Origin: Lachnospiraceae bacterium
Lineage (GTDB): Bacteria; Bacillota; Clostridia; Lachnospirales; Lachnospiraceae
Reading direction: 5' to 3'
DNA: 58,921 nucleotides
Assembly: GCA_028692055.1 (NCBI GenBank)
Contig: JAQUYA010000006.1
Location: 1 to 58,921, forward strand
Each line of letters opens with the position of its first letter. The stretch's first letter is position 1. Both the position numbers and the translations under genes were made by a program. Below are positions 42,022 to 50,419 of the stretch, piece by piece. Under the pieces are notes generated by a model that did no database searches, was not told the origin of the DNA, and saw only the letters and a list, made by a program, of their open reading frames with translations.

Positions 42022-42771
42022 TTATATCATAAATTGCATATTATCTTTTTTCAATGAAATGATTTTCTCAACCTTCAAATCCTGGTTTTCTTCCTTGAAT
42101 CTATCTATGCATGCATAATCTTCCCACAAGTGCATCGGAAAAATCACATCAACAGAAATCTGTTCCATAAAATAACGCATACCAAATCCATACGCATCCT
42201 CCAATCTGGAATCCAGTGGTAAAAATGCAACTGAAAATGGTATCTTCATATCCCTTAAAAGATTTACTTCTCTCTTATAATTCACTTCCATATTACGGTT
42301 ATAACCTTTGGTTTCGCCATTCCAATGCCACCAGTTCAAATCTCCCGCATGATAAATATTTTCATTTTCACACGTTACTGCAAATGCCACACCTTCATCG
42401 GTTGATTTCAGTGTTCTTACAGTAATTGGCTGTAAACTTTCTGCCAAGTATTCCTCAAAATAATATGCATACTCCTTATCACTGTCCAGAAAAATTATTT
42501 TATCAAAAAGCTGGTCTGATATCCCATACTTTATTTTCTTATGTGCATCTATACGAATATCCCGACTCAAGAAAAAACGAATATTGGCATACTTTTTTGT
42601 CAATTCAAAAATCTGGGGATTAAAGTGATCTGGGTGTTTATGAGATGCAAATACATAGATTGTTTTTTCTTTCGCAAAATCCGGAAGTACTCCTTTAAAA
42701 TAGTCAAATAAAAGCACTGTTTTTTCAAGTTCTATTGCAAATCCACTATGTGAAATATATGTTATTTTCAT
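42022..42771 (-). CDS. MBL-fold metallohydrolase (UlaG-like)
   Basis: This 249-residue protein has the metal motif HKHPDHF (HxHxDH, about 44-50), Asp/His in IYHAGDLNWWHW (about 139-150) and a final His in FPMHLWED (about 213). The short N-terminus MKITYISHSGFAIE is typical of small single-domain lactonase/UlaG-like members. The start is 1 nt after the stop of the preceding small gene, so the two form an operon. The substrate is unknown. Confidence 0.85.
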   Translation of the reverse strand: MKITYISHSGFAIELEKTVLLFDYFKGVLPDFAKEKTIYVFASHKHPDHFNPQIFELTKKYANIRFFLSRDIRIDAHKKIKYGISDQLFDKIIFLDSDKEYAYYFEEYLAESLQPITVRTLKSTDEGVAFAVTCENENIYHAGDLNWWHWNGETKGYNRNMEVNYKREVNLLRDMKIPFSVAFLPLDSRLEDAYGFGMRYFMEQISVDVIFPMHLWEDYACIDRFKEENQDLKVEKIISLKKDNMQFMI

Positions 42772-42772
42772 C

Positions 42773-43084
42773 TTATTTTGAGTCCCAATTCATAAGCGTA
42801 TTTGATTTATTTACTTTCTTTCTCATCGTGTATACAAATGTTTCAAAATCTGAATCCACCATTTCTGCCCATTCATTTCCAAGTATTTTTTGCAATTCTT
42901 TCGTTGGTTTTTCTAGAAATGCCTCCATTTCCTTTGGATCATACCCCTGTATGGATGTTACATGCTTTGCATTGCCAAGTTTTGCCGCTGCTTCTCTTAT
43001 AAATCGTTTCTCTTTTTCTAAAACCGGGTCTACCTTTGGTTCTGGGTTTTCAAACAATTTTTTTAAATCATTTAAAGTATCCAT
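42773..43084 (-). CDS. Conserved-looking hypothetical protein, 103 residues
   Basis: This is a soluble, charged, helix-rich protein (NDLKKLFENPEPKVDPVLEKEKRFIREAAAKLG; EMEAFLEKPTKELQKILGNEWAEMVDSDFETFVYTMRKKV). GAAAGGCG lies upstream of the ATG, and the tight 1-nt spacing to the MBL gene supports expression. I do not recognise the family; I see no Cys and no signal peptide. Confidence 0.6.
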   Translation of the reverse strand: MDTLNDLKKLFENPEPKVDPVLEKEKRFIREAAAKLGNAKHVTSIQGYDPKEMEAFLEKPTKELQKILGNEWAEMVDSDFETFVYTMRKKVNKSNTLMNWDSK

Positions 43085-43204
43085 AAATAATCAGCGCCTT
43101 TCTATATAAGAATTTTAATACAATACCGTTAGCCCACATATGTTTCTGCACATATGCATATTATTCATGGAACATTATGTGCCTTTATATTATACCATAG
43201 TTTC

Positions 43205-43220
43205 GTGTGCTTTAGCACAC
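43205..43220. repeat. Palindrome of the GTGCTnnAGCAC family, copy 4
   Basis: GTGTGCTTTAGCACAC is a perfect 7-bp stem around TT, in the intergenic region between the AzgA-type permease and the 103-residue gene. Here it is not directly next to a ribosome site. Confidence 0.6.
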
Positions 43221-43246
43221 ATTTTAATCAGTAGTGCAAAACTACA

Positions 43247-43288
43247 AAAAGAAGGACAAAAACCCGTAATCTGTTTTGTCCTTCTTTT
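43247..43288 (-). terminator. Strong intrinsic terminator downstream of the purine permease
   Basis: AAAAGAAGGACAAAA and TTTTGTCCTTCTTTT form a 15-bp perfect stem with a 12-nt loop, T-rich at both ends and followed on the minus strand by TGTAGTTTTG. It ends the nucleoside-salvage gene group. Confidence 0.85.
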
Positions 43289-43294
43289 AAAGTT

Positions 43295-43392
43295 GCACGC
43301 TATTTTATATAATAGGAAATTGCTCCTGCATAGGTAGTGAGCTTCAGAATTTGCGAAGCAAATTCCAATGCGTGCAGGCACGCTATTTTATA
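43295..43392. repeat. 15-bp direct repeats flanking a palindromic segment
   Basis: GCACGCTATTTTATA occurs at 43295-43309 and again at 43378-43392. Between them are GAATTTGC-GAA-GCAAATTC (43347-43365, 8-bp stem) and GCGTGC-AG-GCACGC (43370-43383, 6-bp stem). The right copy includes the permease stop codon. It could be a small inserted or duplicated intergenic element. Confidence 0.55.
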
Positions 43393-44758
43393 AGAAAATA
43401 TATTTCAAGATAAATAATATTGTCAATACATACATCAAAGCACTAATCTTTTTCTCTTTTGCTTTTCCGGAAATCAGATTAATGACTGTCCATGAAATAA
43501 CGCCAAATGAGATACCTTCTGAAATACTGTACAACAATGGCATAGCAAGGATACATAAGAAAGCCGGAATGGCATCCGTCATATCTTCGAAATCAATCTT
43601 AGCTACAGAACCCATCATATAGAATCCTACGATAATCAATGCAGGTGCGGTTGCAAAAGAAGGAATAGCTAAGAATAATGGAGAAAAGATAACAGCAAGC
43701 AGGAATAAAAGACCTGTTACAATTGCAGTTAATCCTGTTCTACCGCCTTCGGTAACACCAGAAGCGCTCTCTACATATGTAGTGGTTGTAGAAGTACCAA
43801 GAACTGCTCCTACGCTTGTTGCGATAGCATCTGCTAATAAAGCTCCTTTGATTCTAGGTAATTTTCCATCTTTATCCAGCATATCTGCCTTAGAAGAAAC
43901 GCCGATTAAAGTACCTAACGTATCAAATAAATCAACAAATAAGAAAGAAAACATGATAACAATAAAATCAAATATTCTTACTCCCGAGAAATCAGCCTTA
44001 AATACTTGTCCAAAAGTGTTGCCAAGAGCACTGAAGTCAAAGCTTACGATTCCACTTGGAATAACAGAATACATACCAGCATCTGGGTTTGGAATATAAA
44101 TTCCGGTTAATTCACAAATCACACCCAGTACCCAGGTAATGATAATACCAAATAGAATTCCACCTTTTACATTTTTGATCAGTAACATAGCGGTAATGAT
44201 AACACCAATAATGGTAAGAAGCGCGCCAATACCTACTGAATTAAATAATTCACCCTTAAAAGTCTGGAAAGCCACTAAGGTGGAATCATTATTTACAACT
44301 AATTTGGAATTCTGTAATCCGATAAATGCAATAAATAAACCAATACCAACACTAACTGCCGACTTCAATGTCATTGGAATCGCATTGAAGATAGCTTCAC
44401 GCACATTCGTCAAAGAAAGAATGATGAAGATAATACCCTCTACAAATACTGCCAGCAATGCAATTTGCCAGGAATAACCCATACCTAAAACTACGGTATA
44501 TGCAAAATAAGCATTTAATCCCATACCTGGTGCCAAAGCAAATGGATAATTTGCTAATAACGCCATTAATAACGTTCCTGCAAAAGAAGCAAGTGCAGTT
44601 GCAATTAATACCGCATTTGCATCCATACCTGATGCAGAAAGGATATTTGGATTAACTGCCAGAATGTAAGCCATCGTCATAAAAGTAGTAACACCTGCCA
44701 TGACTTCTGTTTTTACATCTGTTTTGTTTTCTGATAACTTAAAAAATTTTTCTAACAT
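43388..44758 (-). CDS. AzgA-type purine (hypoxanthine/guanine) permease
   Basis: This 456-residue NCS2/AzgA transporter has about 12-14 helices. The opening LSENKTDVKTEVMAGVTTFMTMAYILAVNPNIL, the PGMGLNAYFAYTVV motif (about 77-90), FLFVDLFDTLGTLIGV (about 270) and TSTTTTYVESASGVTEGGRTGLTA are the AzgA/PbuG/PbuO hallmarks. It imports purine bases by proton symport in the cytoplasmic membrane (family knowledge). GGAGG lies upstream of the ATG. I looked for a purine riboswitch in the 44759-44870 leader and did not see one. Upstream genes handle nucleosides. Confidence 0.92.
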   Translation of the reverse strand: MLEKFFKLSENKTDVKTEVMAGVTTFMTMAYILAVNPNILSASGMDANAVLIATALASFAGTLLMALLANYPFALAPGMGLNAYFAYTVVLGMGYSWQIALLAVFVEGIIFIILSLTNVREAIFNAIPMTLKSAVSVGIGLFIAFIGLQNSKLVVNNDSTLVAFQTFKGELFNSVGIGALLTIIGVIITAMLLIKNVKGGILFGIIITWVLGVICELTGIYIPNPDAGMYSVIPSGIVSFDFSALGNTFGQVFKADFSGVRIFDFIVIMFSFLFVDLFDTLGTLIGVSSKADMLDKDGKLPRIKGALLADAIATSVGAVLGTSTTTTYVESASGVTEGGRTGLTAIVTGLLFLLAVIFSPLFLAIPSFATAPALIIVGFYMMGSVAKIDFEDMTDAIPAFLCILAMPLLYSISEGISFGVISWTVINLISGKAKEKKISALMYVLTILFILKYIFL

Positions 44759-44870
44759 TCCCGTTCCTCCTATTTTTTATCACGAAAAATTTGAATACAT
44801 GAAACATTCTACACAACTTATTTTTATTTGTCTATGATAATTTAATACTTTCTTAATAATTTCATATTAA

Positions 44871-44910
44871 AAAGGCAAAGACTGCTTCTCTGTCAAGCAT
44901 CTTTGCCCTT
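44871..44910 (-). terminator. Terminator downstream of cdd
   Basis: Arms AAGGCAAAGA / TCTTTGCCCTT with an inner GCTT/AAGC pair form a hairpin that runs into TTTTTAAT on the minus strand, 36 nt after the cdd stop. Confidence 0.75.
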
Positions 44911-44945
44911 CTAATAAAATAGTGAATCTTCTTTACACAGTCAGC

Positions 44946-45359
44946 CTACTTGTGCAAATTAACTGGCCCAAATCCCATTGGAAGCATTTCTTCCAATGTA
45001 TGTTCCACATACTCTTCCTCCGAAACCGCTACCAGAATGCGAAATGTCTTTGGATCACAAAATTCCATCATTACCTGTCTGCAGACACCACAGGGAGCTG
45101 CATAACCAGTCACCTTTCCCTTTGCGCCACCTACAATTGCAATCGCTGCGAATGTTCTTTCTCCTTCACTGACTGCCTTAAAAAAAGCAGTTCGTTCTGC
45201 ACAGTTCGTCGGTGTATAAGAGGCATTTTCAATATTACAGCCCTTATAAACCCTGCCCTCTTTTGTCAGAAGTGCCGCACCCACACAAAAGTCAGAATAG
45301 GGTGCATAAGCATTTTCTCTTGCTTCCAGTGCTGCTTTAATTAAAGATTGATTGTCCAC
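44946..45359 (-). CDS. cdd: Cytidine deaminase
   Basis: This 137-residue tetrameric-type enzyme deaminates cytidine and deoxycytidine. It has AYAPYSDFCVGAALL, the zinc/catalytic NCAERTAFF (CAE, about 53-55) and PCGVCRQVMMEF (PCxxC, about 89-93). It is last in the nucleoside-importer operon; its ATG directly follows the permease stop. This links nucleoside import to immediate catabolism. Confidence 0.95.
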   Translation of the reverse strand: MDNQSLIKAALEARENAYAPYSDFCVGAALLTKEGRVYKGCNIENASYTPTNCAERTAFFKAVSEGERTFAAIAIVGGAKGKVTGYAAPCGVCRQVMMEFCDPKTFRILVAVSEEEYVEHTLEEMLPMGFGPVNLHK

Positions 45360-46313
45360 TTATCTCGCTCCTTTGTCATATGGGATTCCCTCTGCTCTAG
45401 GTGCCTGTGAATTCCTGGAAGTAAAGATTAGTACAACCAGAGTTGCAATATAAGGAATCATCTTGAATAAGTAACTCGGGATACCGAGATTACTCAAAAA
45501 TGCAATTCCAGAATAAGAAGCAGCTATCGCTTTGGTCAATCCAAAGAATAACGAAGCCCACATAATTTTAACTGGTTTCCATTGACCAAAGATTAATACC
45601 GCCAAAGCTAAGAAACCATATCCGGATACTGTTGCATTGAAGTTTGTTGACGTCGGTACTACAAATACCAGTCCGCCAAGTCCACCGAGCATACCTGAAA
45701 TAATTACACCTGCGTATTGCATATGGTATACATTGATACCTGCCGCATCTGCTGCTTGTGGATGTTCACCACAGGCACGTAAACGAAGGCCAAATTTGGT
45801 TCTATATAATACAATTGTAGAGATAATCAAGATACCAACACCAATAAAGGTCGTAATATAGGTATTTTTGAAAAATAATGGTCCGATCACAGGAATACTG
45901 CCCAATACAGGCACCGAATCAATACGGAACGTATTGGTGAACTGAATCTGTTGTACCCCTTGGATTATTCTGGCTACAAAGATAGCAAATGCAGGAGCAA
46001 ACATATTTAAAGCCGTACCACTAATGGTCTGGTCCGCTTTCATATTAATAGCAGCATATGCATGGAAAAGTGAAAATACACCACCGGTAACCATGGAAAT
46101 TACAATCGCAAGCAAAAGCTGGCTTTGCCCACTCATTTTGCCACCTGTTAAATTGAGGAATAAAATACTCGTAAAGGCCCCCATCGTCATAATACCTTCT
46201 AAGGCGATATTGATAATACCGCTTCGCTCCGAAAACATACCTCCCAACGCTACAATCATAAGCGGAATGGAAAAAAACATTGTCTGTTGAAAAATAAAAT
46301 AAATTACATTCAT
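45360..46313 (-). CDS. Nucleoside ABC importer permease (NupQ/YufQ-type)
   Basis: This 317-residue BPD_transp_2 permease has about nine helices. The family motif GMFSERSGIINIALEGIMTMGAF lies at about 25-47, ADQTISGTALNMFAPAFAIF at about 92, and LRACGEHPQAADAAGINVYHMQYAGVIISGMLGGLGG at about 178. It pairs with the larger permease upstream. The start overlaps that gene's stop by 4 nt. It is equivalent to NupQ of the B. subtilis NupNOPQ guanosine importer. Confidence 0.92.
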   Translation of the reverse strand: MNVIYFIFQQTMFFSIPLMIVALGGMFSERSGIINIALEGIMTMGAFTSILFLNLTGGKMSGQSQLLLAIVISMVTGGVFSLFHAYAAINMKADQTISGTALNMFAPAFAIFVARIIQGVQQIQFTNTFRIDSVPVLGSIPVIGPLFFKNTYITTFIGVGILIISTIVLYRTKFGLRLRACGEHPQAADAAGINVYHMQYAGVIISGMLGGLGGLVFVVPTSTNFNATVSGYGFLALAVLIFGQWKPVKIMWASLFFGLTKAIAASYSGIAFLSNLGIPSYLFKMIPYIATLVVLIFTSRNSQAPRAEGIPYDKGAR

Positions 46314-47413
46314 GCCTTTTTACCCCCTTCCTGCTCTTTCTTTATCTCTTTTCTTTGTCGGGTCTTTGCAATCATAGTTTTTACAATGAGTGCAAAAGCA
46401 CTAAAGTAAATGATAACAGCAATAATAATATCAATAATTTCCGTAGAAAATTCAAATAGCTGCAAATAGAAACCGCCTGCTGTCAAATATGCAATAAAAA
46501 TACCTGCAAACAGAATTCCAATTGGATGACAGACGCCCAATAACGCAACGGAAATGCCACTAAAGCCTTCCGATGCTAAAGTATCGACAATTTCAATATG
46601 CTTACCGGTTCCGGCAAGGTATAACAATCCACCTGCCAATCCGGATATTGCACCAGCAATTGTCATCGAAAGAATAATACTCTTTTTCTCATTAATACCA
46701 GCATATTTACTGGCATCCTTATTAAAGCCAACTGCTTTTAATTCATAGCCAAAGGTAGTCTTATTTAACAATAAATAAATCAATATAATCACTACAATCG
46801 CAATTAGAAATCCACCATTTACACTGGAACCCGGAAAAATCTTATCAAAGCCCATTTTTGGAATCTGTGCTGTCACAGCTACCGTATTGGATTCATTTCT
46901 CAAATTATTGAAAAGTGGTTTATAGCCCTTTACGGTCCAGTTTACGGCGTACATACCAATATAATTCATCATAATTGATGCAATAACTTCATTTACATTA
47001 AAGTGGGCTTTTAAAAATCCCGGTACAAATCCCCATACTGCACCAAACACAACACTGGCTGCTAGTGCAACAATCCAATGAACTCCGCCAAGATTCTTGC
47101 ACATAATACCAACAAATACGGCTCCAAAACCGCCGACAATAAACTGTCCGCTGGCACCAATATTAAAGAGTCCTGTTTTAAATGCAAATCCAACTGACAA
47201 ACCAGTCAAGATAATTGGAGTTGCATAATAAAATACTTGTCCAATACCCTTTAATCCATGTGTCAGAGAACCTGTTAAAATCATCATAAATCCAGGTACT
47301 GCCTGTTTGCTGTTACACAGTAATAAAACAATGAGTCCAACCAGTAAGCCTATCAGAATCGCGAATATAGAAGACAACGCACCTGAAAAATCAATTTGTT
47401 TTTTATTTTTCAT
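46310..47413 (-). CDS. Nucleoside ABC importer permease (NupP/YufP-type)
   Basis: This 367-residue permease shows GLSVGFAFKTGLFNIGASGQFIVGGFGAVF (about 74-103), NEVIASIMMNYIGMY and KAVGFNKDASKYAGINEKKSIILSMTIAGAISGLAGGL, the RbsC/BmpD-type core. I use ATG 47413 (MKNKKQIDFSGAL), which sits in the 3' end of the ATPase gene with AGAAGG upstream. The frame remains open to 47509, but that extension (WQAQCRTRHMHCRVQHMQSRIN) merely reads the ATPase tail out of frame. Confidence 0.92.
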   Translation of the reverse strand: MKNKKQIDFSGALSSIFAILIGLLVGLIVLLLCNSKQAVPGFMMILTGSLTHGLKGIGQVFYYATPIILTGLSVGFAFKTGLFNIGASGQFIVGGFGAVFVGIMCKNLGGVHWIVALAASVVFGAVWGFVPGFLKAHFNVNEVIASIMMNYIGMYAVNWTVKGYKPLFNNLRNESNTVAVTAQIPKMGFDKIFPGSSVNGGFLIAIVVIILIYLLLNKTTFGYELKAVGFNKDASKYAGINEKKSIILSMTIAGAISGLAGGLLYLAGTGKHIEIVDTLASEGFSGISVALLGVCHPIGILFAGIFIAYLTAGGFYLQLFEFSTEIIDIIIAVIIYFSAFALIVKTMIAKTRQRKEIKKEQEGGKKA

Positions 47414-48998
47414 CCTGGGCACCTTCTTCCTGTTTATCCTGCTTTGCATGTGCTGTACCCTGCAATGCATGTGTCTTGTCCTGCATTGCGCCTGCCATAT
47501 ACAATCCAAGCTCCTGCACAGTTACTTCTTTTGGGTTTAAGTCTGCCACAATACTTCCTTCAAATATGACTAAAATACGGTCACTTAGATTCATTACTTC
47601 TTCCAGCTCCAGAGAAACCAAAAGAATGGCACAGCCTTCATCTCTCTGCTTTACCAATTGCCTGTGAATATATTCTATTGCTCCGACATCCAGTCCTCTC
47701 GTTGGCTGAACTGCAAGCATAACATCCGGATTCTTCTTAATTTCCCGGGCTACAATTGCCTTTTGCTGATTACCACCGGACATACTTCTGGTAATTGTTT
47801 CTTTTCCCTGTCCGCTTCGAATATCAAATTGTTCAATTAATAAATCCGCATATTCATTCACTTTATCATTACGTATAAAGCCATGATTATTAAATTCCTT
47901 TTCAAAATACTGCTGTAATACCAGGTTATAAGCCAGATTATAATCCAATACCAGTCCGTGCTTATGCCTGTCTTCCGGAATATGGGACATCCCATGTGTA
48001 TTTTTATATCGAATACTCTTTTTGGAAACATCTTCCCCGTTTAAGATTACTTTTCCATCTGAAATACTGTCCAGACCTGTAATGGCATGTACCAGCTCCG
48101 TCTGTCCATTTCCGTCAATACCTGCAATACATACGATTTCGCCCTTACGCACTTTAAAGCTCACATCATTTACCAGATTCTTCGTATGTCCTTCACGGGT
48201 TGCTTTTACGGTCAGATTTTCAACTTCCAGAACAACGTCCGTTGGTTTTGCTTCACCTTTGTCAACCGTGAGATTTACTTTTCTTCCAACCATCATCTCA
48301 GACATGGCTTCCTTATCCGTATCCTCAACGTTAACTGTTCCTATATATTTACCGCGGCGTAATACAGAACACCTATCTGCTACCGCCTTGATTTCATTCA
48401 ACTTATGTGTAATAAATAAAATTGATTTACCCTCTGCTTTTAAATCTCTCATAATTTGCATTAACTCATCAATTTCCTGTGGGGTCAATACTGCAGTCGG
48501 TTCGTCAAAAATAAGAATATCATTATCTCGATATAACATCTTTAAAATTTCAACTCTTTGCTGCATGCCAACTGTAATATCGCTGATTAATGCATCTGGG
48601 TCAACCAATAAGCTATACTTCTCACTTAATGCAACTACTTTTTTACGGGCATCTTCCATCCTTAATATGCCATGCTTCGTATCTTCGATTCCTAATACAA
48701 TATTCTGTAAAACAGTAAAATTATGTACCAGTTTAAAATGCTGATGCACCATTCCGATTCCCAAATCGTTTGCATCTAATGGTCCCTTAATTTGTACTTC
48801 TTTTCCTTTTACTTTAATGGTTCCCTTTTCCGGTTGGTACATACCAAAAAGTACACTCATTAATGTAGATTTTCCCGCACCGTTCTCACCCAGTAATGCA
48901 TGAATTTCACCCTTTTCCAACTGCAATGTTATATTGTCATTTGCAATGATTCCTGGAAATTCCTTTGTGATGTTTAACATCTCAATTACATAATCCAT
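47403..48998 (-). CDS. Nucleoside ABC importer ATPase (NupO/YufO-type)
   Basis: This 531-residue ATPase has two nucleotide-binding domains: Walker A GENGAGKST (about 36-44), signature VGMQQRVEI, Walker B ILIFDEP; then GIDGNGQTE (about 293), SGGNQQKAIVARE and VMLAVQPTRGLDVGA. This is the RbsA/YufO sugar-nucleoside class. The C-terminus carries an odd hydrophilic tail of about 22 residues (HALQGTAHAKQDKQEEGAQDEK) not needed by the fold. It overlaps the permease start. A hairpin (49034-49063) lies between it and the binding-protein gene. Confidence 0.93.
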   Translation of the reverse strand: MDYVIEMLNITKEFPGIIANDNITLQLEKGEIHALLGENGAGKSTLMSVLFGMYQPEKGTIKVKGKEVQIKGPLDANDLGIGMVHQHFKLVHNFTVLQNIVLGIEDTKHGILRMEDARKKVVALSEKYSLLVDPDALISDITVGMQQRVEILKMLYRDNDILIFDEPTAVLTPQEIDELMQIMRDLKAEGKSILFITHKLNEIKAVADRCSVLRRGKYIGTVNVEDTDKEAMSEMMVGRKVNLTVDKGEAKPTDVVLEVENLTVKATREGHTKNLVNDVSFKVRKGEIVCIAGIDGNGQTELVHAITGLDSISDGKVILNGEDVSKKSIRYKNTHGMSHIPEDRHKHGLVLDYNLAYNLVLQQYFEKEFNNHGFIRNDKVNEYADLLIEQFDIRSGQGKETITRSMSGGNQQKAIVAREIKKNPDVMLAVQPTRGLDVGAIEYIHRQLVKQRDEGCAILLVSLELEEVMNLSDRILVIFEGSIVADLNPKEVTVQELGLYMAGAMQDKTHALQGTAHAKQDKQEEGAQDEK

Positions 48999-49033
48999 AT
49001 GCAGACCCCCTAAATCGTTTTCTCGTATTTAAA

Positions 49034-49063
49034 TGGGGTGCCATTAGGTAATACGGCACCCCA
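49034..49063 (-). terminator. Intercistronic hairpin between binding-protein and ATPase genes
   Basis: TGGGGTGCC / GGCACCCCA is a 9-bp perfect GC-rich stem with a 12-nt loop but no T run. It likely stabilises the binding-protein mRNA end or reduces read-through to the membrane genes. Confidence 0.65.
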
Positions 49064-49121
49064 CAATGAGTCATAAACTTCATTTAACTTTTGTACTTCA
49101 TATCCTCACAGTAAAAACAAA

Positions 49122-50285
49122 TTATTCAACATATGATACGGTTGTATTTGTTAATGTAAGGTCAGCAGTTGTAGAATCTGTAACATCATTGCTGATTTTC
49201 ACTTCACCACCAGCTAATTTTTTGTAAACTGCATCGTAATCTTCCTGTGTGAATTTATCAAATTTAGATGTTTCCATTGGAAGACCAATACCATCATTTT
49301 CTGCTGTAAATGTTGTGGTTGCTCCGCCTGGGAATGAACCATCATAGTAAGCTTTCACACCATCATATACTGCATTTGATAAGAATTTCATAGCAGAAGT
49401 AATAACAGTTGCTGATTCAGAAGCCTGATCAACGTCAACGCCGATAACTTTTGCGTTTGCTTCTTCTGCTGCAGCCATTACGGAGTTACCAACTGCACCA
49501 CCGCAGCCAAAGATAACTTCTGTTCCATTTTGATACCAGGAAGCTGCCATAGCCTGTGCTTCTGGTGTAGCTGCAAATGCACCTGTATAGTTGTACATAA
49601 CCTCAACATTTGTTCCGTCTTCAGCAGCGGCTGCGTCAGCACCCTGTACGAATCCGTAACCATAACGGATAACTGCTGGAACTGCCATACCACCCATAAA
49701 TCCAAGTTTTGTCATGCCATCTTTTACTGCTGCATATCCAGCCATGTAACCTGGTTGGTCTTCCTGGAACAGAATAGCCATTACATTGTCATTAGTTTTG
49801 TATTCAGAGTAATCTGCATTATGTGGTTCACCATCCAATAAGATAAAGGTTACATCTGGGTATTGATCTTGAACCGTGTAAACTGGTTCTTCAAATAAAT
49901 AACCTGGGCAAACTACTAATTTAGCGCCACCTTCAACTGCAAGACCGATTGTTTCGATATAAGCATCTGTTGTGCCTTCCTGTGGTTGATAGTATTTGTA
50001 AGAAATACTGTTTTCATCAGCATACTTTGTTAAGCCTTCCCATGCACCCTGATTAAAAGATTTATCATCGATCGTTCCTAAATCTGTAACAAGAGCAAGT
50101 TCATATCCATCTGCAGTTGCCTCAGATGCAGTTGCTTCTGCTGTGTCAGCCTCTGTAGCTGCTTCTGTTGCAGCCGCTTCTGTGGTTGCGGTGCCTGTTG
50201 TAGCTGTTTCGCTGCTACCACAGCCTACTAGCATCGTAGCAACCATGGCAACACTTAATAATGCGCTTAGTACCTTTTTCTTCAT
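49122..50285 (-). CDS. BMP-family nucleoside-binding lipoprotein
   Basis: This 387-residue extracellular protein has a lipobox (TMLVGCGSS, Cys about 22), a Thr/Ala/Glu linker (about 25-60), then the BMP/PnrA fold: LALVTDLGTIDDKSFNQGAWEGL (about 64-86), EGGAKLVVCPGYLFEEPV, FQEDQPGYMAGYAA, VIFGCGGAVGNSVMAA and VIGVDVDQ. PnrA-like proteins bind purine nucleosides. It is first in the transporter gene order and follows the phosphorylase gene by 134 nt. GGAGG lies before the ATG. Confidence 0.93.
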   Translation of the reverse strand: MKKKVLSALLSVAMVATMLVGCGSSETATTGTATTEAAATEAATEADTAEATASEATADGYELALVTDLGTIDDKSFNQGAWEGLTKYADENSISYKYYQPQEGTTDAYIETIGLAVEGGAKLVVCPGYLFEEPVYTVQDQYPDVTFILLDGEPHNADYSEYKTNDNVMAILFQEDQPGYMAGYAAVKDGMTKLGFMGGMAVPAVIRYGYGFVQGADAAAAEDGTNVEVMYNYTGAFAATPEAQAMAASWYQNGTEVIFGCGGAVGNSVMAAAEEANAKVIGVDVDQASESATVITSAMKFLSNAVYDGVKAYYDGSFPGGATTTFTAENDGIGLPMETSKFDKFTQEDYDAVYKKLAGGEVKISNDVTDSTTADLTLTNTTVSYVE

Positions 50286-50419
50286 AATAATTTTCCTCCT
50301 AATTGAAAATCACTGTTTTTAACCATACTTTATATATGGTCGTGTTACATTGATACTATCACAATGTAAATTTTTTTTCAACCAATTAGACAAAAAGTCC
50401 TACAAAACCAAAATGGAAA

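Noticed and set aside
44759-44870. Purine riboswitch upstream of the AzgA-type permease
   Set aside because: I searched the leader for the purine-aptamer core and paired loops and found neither; only the upstream cdd terminator is present.
47414-47509. N-terminal extension of the NupP-type permease
   Set aside because: The extra codons read the ATPase C-terminal tail in a shifted frame (Cys/His/Arg-rich). The ATG at 47413 gives the normal permease start.
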